Below the pieces are notes generated by a model. The model was not told the origin of the DNA and did no database searches. It was given only the letters and a program-made list of their open reading frames with translations. The position numbers were made by a program, and so were the translations under genes. This document shows, piece after piece, positions 45,062 to 54,895 of a stretch of DNA of 64,000 nucleotides. How positions within the stretch are numbered: position 1 is the stretch's first letter; every line of letters starts with the position of its first letter. Source of the stretch: an uncultured Bacteroides sp. (GTDB lineage Bacteria; Bacteroidota; Bacteroidia; Bacteroidales; Bacteroidaceae); contig NZ_OY782495.1 of the NCBI RefSeq assembly GCF_963677715.1, forward strand, positions 1,912,001-1,976,000, written 5' to 3'.

Positions 45062-47533
45062 TTACTTATTCAGTTTATATTCAAGCATTTTGACAAAAAA
45101 TCCGCCTACTACTGAGCGAGCCTGAAAACCTCTCTGTCTAGGCTTATCCGTAAATATCCAATCAGACATCGGCACACGATCCGGAGTTTCGTCCATGAAT
45201 AAGTAGAGCGGATCTATAAACTTCTCAAAAGTGTTTTTGTCCGATGCCAGCGTAGCTGTCCACATAATCCAATCGGCTTTAGTATACGTTTCACGATTAT
45301 CCAGTGGTAAGCCGTATTTATTTTGTTTGCCAAGATAGTAAGCTATTTCTTTGGGAGCAATAATTTCGGGGAATATTTGCATATTGAGCAATCTGTCCCA
45401 CACCAAATTATACTTCTGACTCCATGTTCCCGATTTATCAAAAGTCAACCGATAATGATCACCATCATCTGCCATTTTGACCCATTCAGCAGCCATTTCT
45501 TTTGCTTTTCTGGTATATTTATCGGCTACCTCTTTCTTTCCCAACATTTCTGCTAAGTGACCATATGAAGCGATTCCAAGAATAGCTTTAATAGAAAGAT
45601 TGGTGTTGTGCGCAAAGTGTCCCGCAAAGTCGTCGGTACATAATTGATTGTCAGGGTCAAGTCCATGCTCTACAAGATAGTCCGTCCAGATAGTTAGCAC
45701 TTCCCAGTGCTTCAGAGCATAATTAGCATTGCCTTGGGCAACGGCTATGGCAGCAGTCAATACTAACATATTGCCGGATTCTTCTATAGGCATGTCACCT
45801 CCATAAGTTTGCCCGTTAGCCAACGGATAAGTGCCGACATCATGTGCAGCGAAAGGTTTCTTCCATTTTCCGCTTTCACTGTAAAAGAAAATATGATTTA
45901 ATAATCCTTTTGCCAATTCCGGATTATAAAGCAGGAACAAAGGTGCAGAAGGATAAGTTATGTCAACCGTACCGATTGAGCCATTACTAAAGTTTTCTTT
46001 AGAAAGGAATAACAAATCTCCATTCGGAGCCTGCACCAACTTATGAGCAGCAATCGCCTGACGATATGCCAATGCGCAAAGTTCGGCATATTTGTGTCCA
46101 CCAGCCTTAGTCGCATCTGTTATTAATTTCTGATCAAAAGCATCACATTTCTTTATCACTTCATTATATTCTTTTTCGGCTTTTTGGAATTGAGAAACAA
46201 TTGTTTCATTACCATTGCGATTCCAGTACGGACGAATGTTTTCTCCAAAATATTGAACAGAATAGATATCATCATACCCAACCAATAGATGACCATTTGA
46301 TCCTTTTGTCAATCCTAAAGAACATACGAGAGCCAATTTATCGTATCCGCCAGACTTTGAGGCTTTTAGTTTATCAGTGAGAAATCTTTTTCTGAGTTCT
46401 TTACTGTTTCCAATTGCATAAGTACTATTTCCCTTTCCCGCAGCAAGGTAGAAATATCCCCAATCAATACGGACATCATCGCCTTTTTTATGAAGTATCT
46501 GTTGTGAGCGACTCCCGGTTTTCAAAAACAATAAGTTATCTTTAGTGAAACTACCACTTACCGATTTCTGATGCGGCAGGTCAAGTGCCCATTGCGGAGC
46601 AGCTTCAAAGTAGAGCTCTACATTATGCTTCTTATTATCATTTGAAGTAACTTCGTACGAAATATAGTTTATCGGACGAGACATCAGGTCCAGATTATCC
46701 ATAAAGAGCGGTGCTGTAAATGAGAGCTTCAGATTCACCGGACCGCAAGTAAATTGGTAATGTGTCTGCATCGCCTGTACATCTGCCGATGTCTGTATCG
46801 CAGTCCGGTTAAAAATACGGGTATTGTCCCGTTCCACAGCCAAGCCAAAATCAAGAAGGCCATTCCCCACACGATTATAACAATAAGCGGCAATCAGATT
46901 CTTACCGGGCTTTAAAGAAGCAACGACGTTATCGGATAGTTTTACCAAAACGTGTTTCTTACAAGCATTACCTGTATCCACCACCTTGATTCCGTTCACA
47001 TAAATAATCACATCATCATCATGAGAGTACTCCAGATATACATTTTTCCCCTGAAGACTATTCTTGACATCTACTACACGCCTCACCCAGATAAAATCTG
47101 TTCCCCATTGTGTTTTGGCGGTTTGTTCGTTTTCTTTAGTTCCGAAAGCCCCTTCACCCTCTTTCCAGAAAGCATCATTGAAATTCTGATTCTGCCATCC
47201 GTTTGCTGGTTCTTGTGTAGTATATTTCCCTTCCCATAAGCCTTGCTCCGAAGTTTTTGCAATAGGAATCAACTCCAGATCTTCAACACCCATAAAACGA
47301 TAAGTTCGATTATCGACTTTTACTACACCTATCAGTGGAAAATCACTACCGGTCCAGTGTTTCACCGAACCATCGTATAGATTGTCGGTGAATGACCAGC
47401 CACTGGTGTAAGGATCTATCGTTATAAGTGGATATGCGGGCGCCCGCAACTCATTTTTGCCGGGTTCTCCTGCATTGCTGTAATTAAGAAACACAATTGT
47501 GCTCAGGAACAGGATTAAGAATCTTTGTCTCAT
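45062..47533 (-). CDS. Exported DUF4964/DUF5127/DUF4965/DUF1793 'glutaminase-like' protein
   Basis: This 823-residue protein has a signal peptide (LFLSTIVFLNYSNAG). Domains in order are DUF4964-like (~30-100, APAYPLITIDPYTSGWSFTD), a beta-sandwich with a carbohydrate-binding look (~100-240, VYLEYSHDDDVIIYVNGIKV), DUF5127-like (~250-480), and an (alpha/alpha)6 region with DUF4965/DUF1793 (~480-823: QLCTDDFAGHFAHNTNLSIK, WTATLASDKNTFEKFIDPLY). Databases often call these 'glutaminase A', but the fold and setting suggest a glycan-active enzyme. It is third in the mannan operon. A clear paralogue starts at the right edge of the window. No catalytic residues can be assigned with confidence; DD in CTDDFAGH is a candidate. 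Confidence 0.8.
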   Translation of the reverse strand: MRQRFLILFLSTIVFLNYSNAGEPGKNELRAPAYPLITIDPYTSGWSFTDNLYDGSVKHWTGSDFPLIGVVKVDNRTYRFMGVEDLELIPIAKTSEQGLWEGKYTTQEPANGWQNQNFNDAFWKEGEGAFGTKENEQTAKTQWGTDFIWVRRVVDVKNSLQGKNVYLEYSHDDDVIIYVNGIKVVDTGNACKKHVLVKLSDNVVASLKPGKNLIAAYCYNRVGNGLLDFGLAVERDNTRIFNRTAIQTSADVQAMQTHYQFTCGPVNLKLSFTAPLFMDNLDLMSRPINYISYEVTSNDNKKHNVELYFEAAPQWALDLPHQKSVSGSFTKDNLLFLKTGSRSQQILHKKGDDVRIDWGYFYLAAGKGNSTYAIGNSKELRKRFLTDKLKASKSGGYDKLALVCSLGLTKGSNGHLLVGYDDIYSVQYFGENIRPYWNRNGNETIVSQFQKAEKEYNEVIKKCDAFDQKLITDATKAGGHKYAELCALAYRQAIAAHKLVQAPNGDLLFLSKENFSNGSIGTVDITYPSAPLFLLYNPELAKGLLNHIFFYSESGKWKKPFAAHDVGTYPLANGQTYGGDMPIEESGNMLVLTAAIAVAQGNANYALKHWEVLTIWTDYLVEHGLDPDNQLCTDDFAGHFAHNTNLSIKAILGIASYGHLAEMLGKKEVADKYTRKAKEMAAEWVKMADDGDHYRLTFDKSGTWSQKYNLVWDRLLNMQIFPEIIAPKEIAYYLGKQNKYGLPLDNRETYTKADWIMWTATLASDKNTFEKFIDPLYLFMDETPDRVPMSDWIFTDKPRQRGFQARSVVGGFFVKMLEYKLNK

Positions 47534-47559
47534 GATTTTAAATTATATAATTTTAGATT

Positions 47560-49725
47560 TTACCATTCAATGTCTATTTTCACTCCGTCCGGATTATTCT
47601 CGAATTTCAACAGAAGAGTTTTCGAGAGCTTATCCCATAACCCACCTATCTGTGGCTGCTCATTTCCATTTACAAGCACCTTCTGTGGTCGCTTAGGTAA
47701 AAGGATTCTTGATACATTTGTTGTATTCAATGGGCTCTTAGCCACGAATGAATAGGTGGATTTTATCCACTTTTCATCGTAAATACGAGAAGCGCCACAG
47801 AGCACCTTTGCTTTTGTGTTTTGAGAAACCTTACTTAAATCGTATAAATATCCCTGCTCTCCTGCAAGAATTGTTTTTGTTGTCAGTATAGGCAAATCTT
47901 TATCGAACAAATCGATGTACAGTCCCGATAATTCCAATGGCTTTTGTGAAACACTTTCATCCAACACCGCAGCAATAATATAAGGGCCCCGTTCTATCAA
48001 AAAGTTGTGTTTAATTTCCAGTTCTTTCGATTGTTTCTTTTTGTAAGCACCTGCAATAGTAGAAAAATACTTTTTGTCATTACCGGCTTTTAGTACGAAA
48101 TTTTTAGGGTCCTCACGAATTATAATCACCTGTCCTCTACCATACGTATAGAAGCCATCTGCTGACTTCTGTTCCAATCCAAGCTTTTCGAATAAATGAG
48201 AAGAAGGAGATTTATATGTATTTCCGTTCGTATTCCACCATTCCAATACCGACTGATAAGGATCCATGTCTTCACCACAATAGACCAGTACTCCTCCCTT
48301 TTTAACCCAGTCTGCCAAATAATCATGATACTTCGGGTCCAAAGGCTTCATATTGGAATAAGACATTATCAATATCTTCAAATCTTTAAAAGTTTCTTTA
48401 AAAGGTGTATTTTCAATATGCACAATCTCCACCGGAATGCCCCTTTTCAACAATGGCATCACTTGTCCGTAAAAGCTGGAGAACTGAGGATCATCATAAC
48501 CGTTATGATCAGGAAAACGCTGAAACATCATTGAGTTGGCCATTAGCACACCAATACCATGCGTCCCGTTTATTTGTTTGGATGATGTCTTTATATCATT
48601 CAGTGTGTTTATCATGATCTGCGTTTGGGTTGAGTAAGAGCGAGGAATGCGTTCTTTCCTGTCGGTTCCTGCAACCTGATAAAGTCCCTGATAAATCCTA
48701 TCCGGCCAAGGCATTACTTCGTAAGTATCCACCATCGGATACATCAACTGTGCAGCAAAGGTAGCCTGATAATTAATCTTATAATCCAGCCAGTCTTTAG
48801 CCCTATCCTCAATCGGATCGGTAAGGAAATACATCTTACGATTCAGAGGAGCAGTCATCGATTTCATGCAGCCGTATTCCAGAAAAGCATTCTCGAACAC
48901 TCTTTCTTTTCTGACTCCGTTATAGTAGTTAGGCTCACGAGCCGTACCTGTCCATACTTGCGCAATGTAGCCATCCACACAGTCTAATGAAGCAAGGCTA
49001 GCCTCCGGACTCACAATCTGCCAAGACGTGTAATTGATTAATGAATGAGTTGGTACATAACATTTTACATCCAGTCCTTTAGATTTTCCGTACGCTTTGG
49101 CATAAGTAAATATCTTGTTTAACGCATTATAGTAAAGATGATATTTGAGTTTATTAGAGAGGTAAGTATTCTCAGGAGATTCATGTTGCGCCCTCCACGG
49201 AAAGTTATAATACTTTTGCCATTCAGATTTGAAGGCTTCGCTGTAACCGCCCCGCATCCAAAATTCAGGTTCTTCAAGGTAGATAGATGTTATTCCGGCA
49301 TCAATCACACGTTTTATCTGTACCTCCTGCATATAGCGGATAAAACTTTCTGTAGGTACAATGTAGGGTATAAGATGTCCATGTGCGATTTCATTTCCAT
49401 TACGATCACGCTGTCCTTCTGTCAAATGGGTGCTCACACCATCCCATTTTCCGAGGAAGTAATCCTGATATTCGCCCCAGGCAACGCCGGTCATAAACTG
49501 TACCTGATATCCTTTGTCTTTCCACGAGCCAACACGTTGTTCAAAAGAAAGCCCGGGTTTGTCTACCGTTCCATATACAACCGCAGCATCAGCACGTACA
49601 TCTGTTTCCTGTTTCCAGGGTCCAGCTGTCTGAAAAATTGTTTTTGCGTCTGTGACGGATTGAGAATAGACGCCGCCACAGAGCAAAAACAAACCCATGA
49701 AAACTAATATTGTCTCTTTACCCAT
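47560..49725 (-). CDS. Exported protein of unknown function, TIM-barrel-like plus amidotransferase-like domain; candidate glycosidase
   Basis: This 721-residue protein has a signal peptide (ILVFMGLFLLCGGVYSQ). I cannot name a family. Residues ~35-400 look like an (alpha/beta)8 barrel: an acidic strand end in GITSIYLEEPEFWMRGG, then GLDVKCYVPTHSLINYTSW, and DGYIAQVWTGTAR. Residues ~410-560 resemble the class-I-amidotransferase-like domain that follows the barrel in GH42-type enzymes (LKILIMSYSNMKPLDPKYHD, then YLADWVKKGGVLVYCGED). A C-terminal beta domain ends SKTLLLKFENNPDGVKIDIE. E in LEEPE would be a sensible acid residue. Placed second in the mannan operon, 24 nt after GH76 and 26 nt before the DUF4965 gene, it is probably a new mannan-side-chain enzyme. 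Domain reading is by eye. Confidence 0.65.
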   Translation of the reverse strand: MGKETILVFMGLFLLCGGVYSQSVTDAKTIFQTAGPWKQETDVRADAAVVYGTVDKPGLSFEQRVGSWKDKGYQVQFMTGVAWGEYQDYFLGKWDGVSTHLTEGQRDRNGNEIAHGHLIPYIVPTESFIRYMQEVQIKRVIDAGITSIYLEEPEFWMRGGYSEAFKSEWQKYYNFPWRAQHESPENTYLSNKLKYHLYYNALNKIFTYAKAYGKSKGLDVKCYVPTHSLINYTSWQIVSPEASLASLDCVDGYIAQVWTGTAREPNYYNGVRKERVFENAFLEYGCMKSMTAPLNRKMYFLTDPIEDRAKDWLDYKINYQATFAAQLMYPMVDTYEVMPWPDRIYQGLYQVAGTDRKERIPRSYSTQTQIMINTLNDIKTSSKQINGTHGIGVLMANSMMFQRFPDHNGYDDPQFSSFYGQVMPLLKRGIPVEIVHIENTPFKETFKDLKILIMSYSNMKPLDPKYHDYLADWVKKGGVLVYCGEDMDPYQSVLEWWNTNGNTYKSPSSHLFEKLGLEQKSADGFYTYGRGQVIIIREDPKNFVLKAGNDKKYFSTIAGAYKKKQSKELEIKHNFLIERGPYIIAAVLDESVSQKPLELSGLYIDLFDKDLPILTTKTILAGEQGYLYDLSKVSQNTKAKVLCGASRIYDEKWIKSTYSFVAKSPLNTTNVSRILLPKRPQKVLVNGNEQPQIGGLWDKLSKTLLLKFENNPDGVKIDIEW

Positions 49726-49749
49726 GTTTATATGTTCCTTATTTTGTCG

Positions 49750-50889
49750 TTATCGTTTTAATGGAGAAATCAATTGCATTAATGCAGGGCAGCCACTGGC
49801 ATCATAACTCTCTACAGTGCCAGTAGGACAAGGCTTGGCAGCATCCTTAAATGTCACATTACGGTTAACGTCCCTGTTACCCCATGCCTTATTAATATTA
49901 TAGCGCAACCAATCAAGATATTGTGGTTGATTGCCATCTTCAATCAGGCGAATGATGTATTGAGCAAAAATGGCTGTATAGATACCCTGTTCCACACCGT
50001 TTTTAAAGGGAAGGATGCCATTGTTGTCGCACATAACATTACGTACATAATCTGCCGCAAGAATAGCGTCTTTTAAATAGGATTTATCCTTAGTTTCCTT
50101 GTATAGCATCACTGCCGAGCCTATAAATGTAGCCTGATTGTAAAGCTGTGTAGTCCAGTTTACATCCATACCGTTTTGTCGTTGGAAGTGATAATGCATA
50201 TTATCTGCAATGCGGCCTTTTTCTTTATCGAAGAATACGTTTCTCGACCATGCATATATATTCTTTGCTTTATCCAAATAGTCGGGATCCTTAGTTATGT
50301 TGTAGAGAGTCATAGCCCCTACTATAGTAGGATAGTTTATGCAAGACATTTTAGCATCATGAGCAAAGTTCCACCACAGGCCTCCCTGCTGGGCATCATA
50401 GGAATCAGCCCATACTTTAAAAAATCCGGCCGATGCATTAGCCAGATATTTAGGTTCGCCCGTTATTTCGTAGGCACGAGCCAACGAAATGATCCACCAC
50501 ATCATATCATCATAAATAAACCACTCTACTTTATTATTCCAGTTATATTTATCGTATTGCTCGTATCCACCCTGATAAATATCTTCTATCAGTTTGCGGT
50601 ACTTTGGCGCTTGCGTTCGTTTATAAGCGTTCATTGCCATATCCCAATAAATGGCTTGCACCCAAATAGCAGCTCTTCCGTTCATATCCGAAGAGATTGC
50701 ATAAAGTTTCATTTCAGGATTATAGAAGGTAGCATTAAAAGCATCAAAGGCTGTTGTTGCATCCTTATCCGTAAATACTTTCTCTTTTTCTTCACTATGG
50801 CCTTCAGCCCACATTAAAGTCACCGGGAGGATCAATAATAAAATTGCGGCTAAAAATGTTTTGTTTTTCATGGCTATTTTTGATGTCAT
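49750..50889 (-). CDS. GH76 endo-alpha-1,6-mannanase
   Basis: This 379-residue exported enzyme opens the mannan operon. A signal peptide (AAILLLILPVTLMWAEG) precedes an (alpha/alpha)6 barrel. The GH76 signature with two adjacent catalytic aspartates is FIYDDMMWWIISLA (Asp127 and Asp128). Other marks are GRAAIWVQAIYWDMAMNAYK, GGLWWNFAHDAKMSCINYPT and WTTQLYNQATFIGSAVMLY. The enzyme cuts the alpha-1,6-mannan backbone of fungal cell-wall mannoprotein (or alpha-1,6-mannosyl glycolipids) with retention. An internal Met7 could be the start. Its upstream region is shared with the divergent GH78 gene. Confidence 0.92.
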   Translation of the reverse strand: MTSKIAMKNKTFLAAILLLILPVTLMWAEGHSEEKEKVFTDKDATTAFDAFNATFYNPEMKLYAISSDMNGRAAIWVQAIYWDMAMNAYKRTQAPKYRKLIEDIYQGGYEQYDKYNWNNKVEWFIYDDMMWWIISLARAYEITGEPKYLANASAGFFKVWADSYDAQQGGLWWNFAHDAKMSCINYPTIVGAMTLYNITKDPDYLDKAKNIYAWSRNVFFDKEKGRIADNMHYHFQRQNGMDVNWTTQLYNQATFIGSAVMLYKETKDKSYLKDAILAADYVRNVMCDNNGILPFKNGVEQGIYTAIFAQYIIRLIEDGNQPQYLDWLRYNINKAWGNRDVNRNVTFKDAAKPCPTGTVESYDASGCPALMQLISPLKR

Positions 50890-51528
50890 ATTTTTGATAT
50901 TACAAAGATTGAAGAAATATCAGAGAGGGGATAACAATCTTGATTCTAAAAATAACAAATACTAACCAAAAAAAGAAGGAATCAAACAACAGGCACCAGT
51001 TGGTGGGCTAAATGCAGCAGGCCTTATTCTGATTTTGATTGATTTCCGCTTATATTTAAAGGTGTCCGCATAGCGATTGGCTACGTCTTTTATTTCATTG
51101 CCAACAGGTGTTTTTTTAGAAACAAAGTCCAAAACACAAATCAAATCAGGATTATTTCTTTTCTACGTCATTATCTATTTCCATAGGAAACTGATTGATT
51201 TGTTCATAGATTCTGACCATTTTTTATATAATGCATAATGCAGCCATAGAAATCACATAATGAGTCATTCATGTTTAACAGAAATGATGACCGCATTCAT
51301 GAGGTTCCAAATAAGTCGATTATAATAATAGAAAAGAACTGTTTTTTTCCTTTTTTGAATAGCTATTTTTCTTAATATAGCTTAATTAAACGTTCTTTTG
51401 TAACAATTCAAAAGAAATGCAACCAAAGTTTTGTCAAATCTTTAAAATCTTATATTATATGAAAAGCGGTATAAAAGTAAGCGTTGGCATTAATGTTTTC
51501 AAACTTTCTGAATAAAAAACACATTACT
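50890..51528. other. AT-rich divergent intergenic region between GH76 and GH78 genes
   Basis: No clear consensus promoter is visible for either gene. A 60-codon minus-strand frame (50962-51144, TTG start) contains PVGNEIKDVANRYADTFKYK, which reads protein-like, but I cannot name it. It may be a remnant. The 300 nt before the GH78 gene are strongly AT-rich, in contrast to the mannan genes. Confidence 0.35.
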
Positions 51529-54270
51529 ATGAGAAACATCAAAAATCTATTTATCTTATCATTTATCATTATTTCAACTTTACCTTGTTTTGCTGTAGAC
51601 AAAATTCAGGTAAACAATATAAGAGTCGAACTAAAAACGAATCCTGTGGGACTGGATGTCCTTAAGCCTCGCTTTTCCTGGAAAATAACTTCGAAGATGC
51701 CCAATACAAATCAATTGGCTTATCGAATTATGGTTGCCGAATCCCAAAAAGATATACTCAGTGAAAAGAATTTGATATGGGACACCCAAATAATAAAAGA
51801 TTCTTCTTCTCTCTTTGTGCAATATAACGGAACAAAGTTATTATCGAGAAAAACATATTTTTGGAAGATTAAAGTTTATACCAACCAAGGAGAATCAAAT
51901 TGGAATTATGGACATTGGTCAATGGCATTTTTGAATTCATCTGATTGGAAGGCTTCTTGGATTGGTTCCGATAAAATATCGAGCCAAGACACCTTAATAG
52001 GAAATACCCGCTTGTCGGCACGCTATTTAAGAAAGGAATTTCATTCACCAAAGGGTATCAAAAGTGCCCGATTATATATTTCAGGATTAGGATTATATGA
52101 GTGTTTCATTAACGGCAAAAAAGTAGGGAATGGAATTTTTACTCCTGCACAGACAGAATTCGCTAAACGAGTTTATTATAATGTTTACGATGTTAAAAAA
52201 CTTCTCGACGAAAAAGTAAATACGATCGGAGTAATTCTTGGAAATGGACGTTATTTTCCAATGCGAACAGATTCGGCTATAAAGACTCAATTCCCTCGGT
52301 TGTTACTGCAGTTGGAGATTATAGGAATGGACGGAAAGACAACTACTGTTATCTCCGATGAATCATGGAAAATAACAACGAATGGTCCGATTAGAGCTAA
52401 TAATGAATACGACGGTGAAAAATATAATGCCAATCTTGAAATGAAAGGTTGGGATTGTAATAGGTTTAATGATTCTTCTTGGGAGAAAGCGCAATTAGTA
52501 TCATCGCCAAGTGAAAAAATAACCTGCCAGAATACTCCGAGTATCCGCACCATGGAAAGAATTACTCCTATCTCTATAAAGGAATTAAAAAGTGGCTGCT
52601 ATATAGTCGATATGGGTCAGAATATGGTAGGTTGGGCGAATGTGACTCTCTATGGGAAGAAAGATATTCCAGTAACAATGCGTTTTTCAGAGACTCTGAA
52701 TAGCGACGGTAGCCCATACATCAAAAACTTGAGAACTGCTAAGGCAACGGATATATATATTCCTTCGAAAGACGGGACATTTCAATGGGAACCTAAATTT
52801 ACTTATCATGGATTCCGCTTTATCGAAATTACCGGCGCTGAACAAGCTCCTCTAATAAACGATATCGTAGGGTGTGTAAATTACGATGAAATGGCTACGC
52901 TTAGTACTTTTGAATGTTCGGATTCATTATTAAATCAGTTATTCCATAATGCACAATGGGGTATTAAAGGAAACTATCGAAGTTTCCCTACTGACTGTCC
53001 TCAACGAGACGAACGTCAGGGATGGCTAGGCGACCGAGCTACCGGATGTTTCGGCGAAGCATATATGTTCGATCAAACGTTGCTATACGAAAAATGGTTA
53101 GACGATATGCAAGATTCTCAGTCGACTACAGGTGCTATATCAGATGTTATTCCGACTTATTGGGAGGTCTTTAGCGACAATATCACTTGGTCGTCGGCAT
53201 ACATGATGTCTGCCTATATGCTGTATGAACTCAGAGGCGATAGGCAGGGAATTATCAAGCACTATGTTTCGATGAAAAAGTGGCTATATTACATGAAGGA
53301 CAAATATCTGCAAGATTACATCCTAACAAAGGATACTTATGGAGACTGGTGTATGCCGCCAGAAAATTTGAGTATCATTCACTCGAAAGATCCTGCTCGG
53401 ATAACAGACGGTAAAGTAATGAGCACAACCTTCTTTTATCACATTCTAAACATGATGCAGGAATTTGCCGTTATTGCTTCGCATCCTGAGGATGTGGCTG
53501 CCTATAAAGATTTGGCCGCTAAAATAAAAGATGCCTATAATACAAAATACTTCCAGAGCGACAAAGGCATTTATGATAATAATACAGTTACTGCTAACCT
53601 TATCTCTTTGGCACAAGGATTGGTACCCAAGGGATATGAGCAGAAGGTCTTCGACAATATCGTGACCCGAATTGAAAAAGATTTTGATTCGCATGTAAGT
53701 GTAGGAGTTGTAGGCATTCAATTCTTGATGCGTACATTAACCGATTACGGCCGTCCCGATTTAGCTTACACTATCGCCACGCAAAAAACATTTCCGAGTT
53801 GGGGATATATGATAGCAAATGGTGCTTCAACAATATGGGAATTATGGAACGGAAACACAGCTGATCCCTCTATGAATTCGGGGAATCATGTAATGCTTCT
53901 AGGGGATTTGATGATATGGTATCATGAGAATCTAATCGGCATTAAATCGTGTGGTGAAGGCGATCCTTTTAAACATTTTACAATCAACCCCTACTTTGCT
54001 CCCCAACTAACCTACCTTAATGGCAGCTATGAATCGCCATATGGCAAAATAGTAAGCAATTGGGAAAAGACTGGTTCAGTGTTGAATTGGAGAGTCTCAG
54101 TTCCGGCCAACACTTCAGCTCTGATTTACATGCCGACTAGTTCCACACAACATATTTCGATGAACGGCAAACCAATTAGTAAATACAGCGAGATCAAAGT
54201 TGTAAAAAATGGTAATAATAAGGTAGTTCTTAATCTTCCTTCAGGGAATTACAAATTCACTATAAATTAG
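51529..54270 (+). CDS. GH78 alpha-L-rhamnosidase
   Basis: This is a 913-residue exported enzyme; the ATG at 51529 is preferred to 51484 because it opens directly into the signal peptide MRNIKNLFILSFIIISTLPC. An N-terminal Fn3-like domain (VNNIRVELKTNPVGLDVLKP) and a beta-sandwich (LYISGLGLYECFINGKKVGN) precede an (alpha/alpha)6 barrel. There SFPTDCPQRDERQGWLGDRA supplies the catalytic-region acids, and the barrel ends WELWNGNTADPSMNSGNHVM before a C-terminal jelly roll. It removes terminal alpha-L-rhamnose from plant or bacterial glycans. It is the only plus-strand gene inside the mannan locus, is visibly AT-richer, and separates the SusC/D block from the enzyme operon, which suggests insertion. 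Confidence 0.9.
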   Translation: MRNIKNLFILSFIIISTLPCFAVDKIQVNNIRVELKTNPVGLDVLKPRFSWKITSKMPNTNQLAYRIMVAESQKDILSEKNLIWDTQIIKDSSSLFVQYNGTKLLSRKTYFWKIKVYTNQGESNWNYGHWSMAFLNSSDWKASWIGSDKISSQDTLIGNTRLSARYLRKEFHSPKGIKSARLYISGLGLYECFINGKKVGNGIFTPAQTEFAKRVYYNVYDVKKLLDEKVNTIGVILGNGRYFPMRTDSAIKTQFPRLLLQLEIIGMDGKTTTVISDESWKITTNGPIRANNEYDGEKYNANLEMKGWDCNRFNDSSWEKAQLVSSPSEKITCQNTPSIRTMERITPISIKELKSGCYIVDMGQNMVGWANVTLYGKKDIPVTMRFSETLNSDGSPYIKNLRTAKATDIYIPSKDGTFQWEPKFTYHGFRFIEITGAEQAPLINDIVGCVNYDEMATLSTFECSDSLLNQLFHNAQWGIKGNYRSFPTDCPQRDERQGWLGDRATGCFGEAYMFDQTLLYEKWLDDMQDSQSTTGAISDVIPTYWEVFSDNITWSSAYMMSAYMLYELRGDRQGIIKHYVSMKKWLYYMKDKYLQDYILTKDTYGDWCMPPENLSIIHSKDPARITDGKVMSTTFFYHILNMMQEFAVIASHPEDVAAYKDLAAKIKDAYNTKYFQSDKGIYDNNTVTANLISLAQGLVPKGYEQKVFDNIVTRIEKDFDSHVSVGVVGIQFLMRTLTDYGRPDLAYTIATQKTFPSWGYMIANGASTIWELWNGNTADPSMNSGNHVMLLGDLMIWYHENLIGIKSCGEGDPFKHFTINPYFAPQLTYLNGSYESPYGKIVSNWEKTGSVLNWRVSVPANTSALIYMPTSSTQHISMNGKPISKYSEIKVVKNGNNKVVLNLPSGNYKFTIN

Positions 54271-54321
54271 AACTTCTTTAAATTTGCATTAAAGCAGATA
54301 TAATCCTATAGAAATAATCAT

Positions 54322-54369
54322 ATTACCTATTAACTGAGTTAAATATAGCTAATTTAGTTAATGGGTAAT
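54322..54369 (+). terminator. Imperfect hairpin after the GH78 gene
   Basis: ATTACCTATTAACTGAGTTA (from 54322) pairs imperfectly with TTTAGTTAATGGGTAAT (ending 54369). It is AT-rich with no T-tail, so termination is uncertain. Confidence 0.4.
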
Positions 54370-54840
54370 ACTATTTACAGGAATATAGAATACTTGCGTT
54401 TAAATTCCAAATCTCCTCCAGAGCATAATGAAACTTTTCTCTTAGAGTTAAAGACAATAATATTTTTTCTACCTTCTGATTTGCATCTTCTCTATTTTGC
54501 CATCATTGCTGTCCTTCTAAGATTTCCAAAACAATAACTGGTTGTCATCAGACTCCATTTAAGTTAGTACTCCTGTTAAATAAGTGATGTATCAATTTAC
54601 TTTCAGATAATATTAAGTCTATCGCCTGAGAAAAAAGATAAAGGCTTTCTTTATATTACAAAACTTTTCTTTGCTGTGAGTGACGCTTACACTTGATCAT
54701 TGTATGCGCCAAGATATTTCATCATTCTCCATGCTAGAATGAATGTCATAAGCTGTGTTAATACTATTTTCCCATATTCATGGTTTGCGAATAGATTTAT
54801 TCCAGTTCGCATAAATATAATTTAAAGCCAAAAAATAATC

Positions 54841-54874
54841 AAAAAGAGTACCAGTCACAACCGGTACTCTTTTT
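54841..54874 (-). terminator. Terminator of the SusC/SusD/DUF3823 operon
   Basis: AAAAAGAGTACC (54841-54852) pairs perfectly with GGTACTCTTTTT (54863-54874) around a 10-nt loop, 21 nt after the DUF3823 stop on the minus strand. The A/T arms make it bidirectional. Confidence 0.8.
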
Positions 54875-54895
54875 GATATTAAATACTTATATAAG

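Larger units (their letters stand above)
54271..54895. other. AT-rich intergenic region with possible small ORF
   Basis: This gap contains an imperfect hairpin after GH78 (54322-54369), a minus-strand 41-codon frame at 54687-54812 (MRTGINLFANHEYGKIVLTQ, then LMTFILAWRMMKYL) that could encode a small hydrophobic peptide or be the tail of a decayed gene, and a terminator at 54841-54874. The remaining 54370-54686 shows nothing I recognise. Confidence 0.35.

Noticed and set aside
50962-51144. 60-codon minus-strand frame before the GH76 gene
   Set aside because: It has a TTG start, no promoter and no recognised family. It reads protein-like but is too weak to list as a gene; it is mentioned in the intergenic entry.
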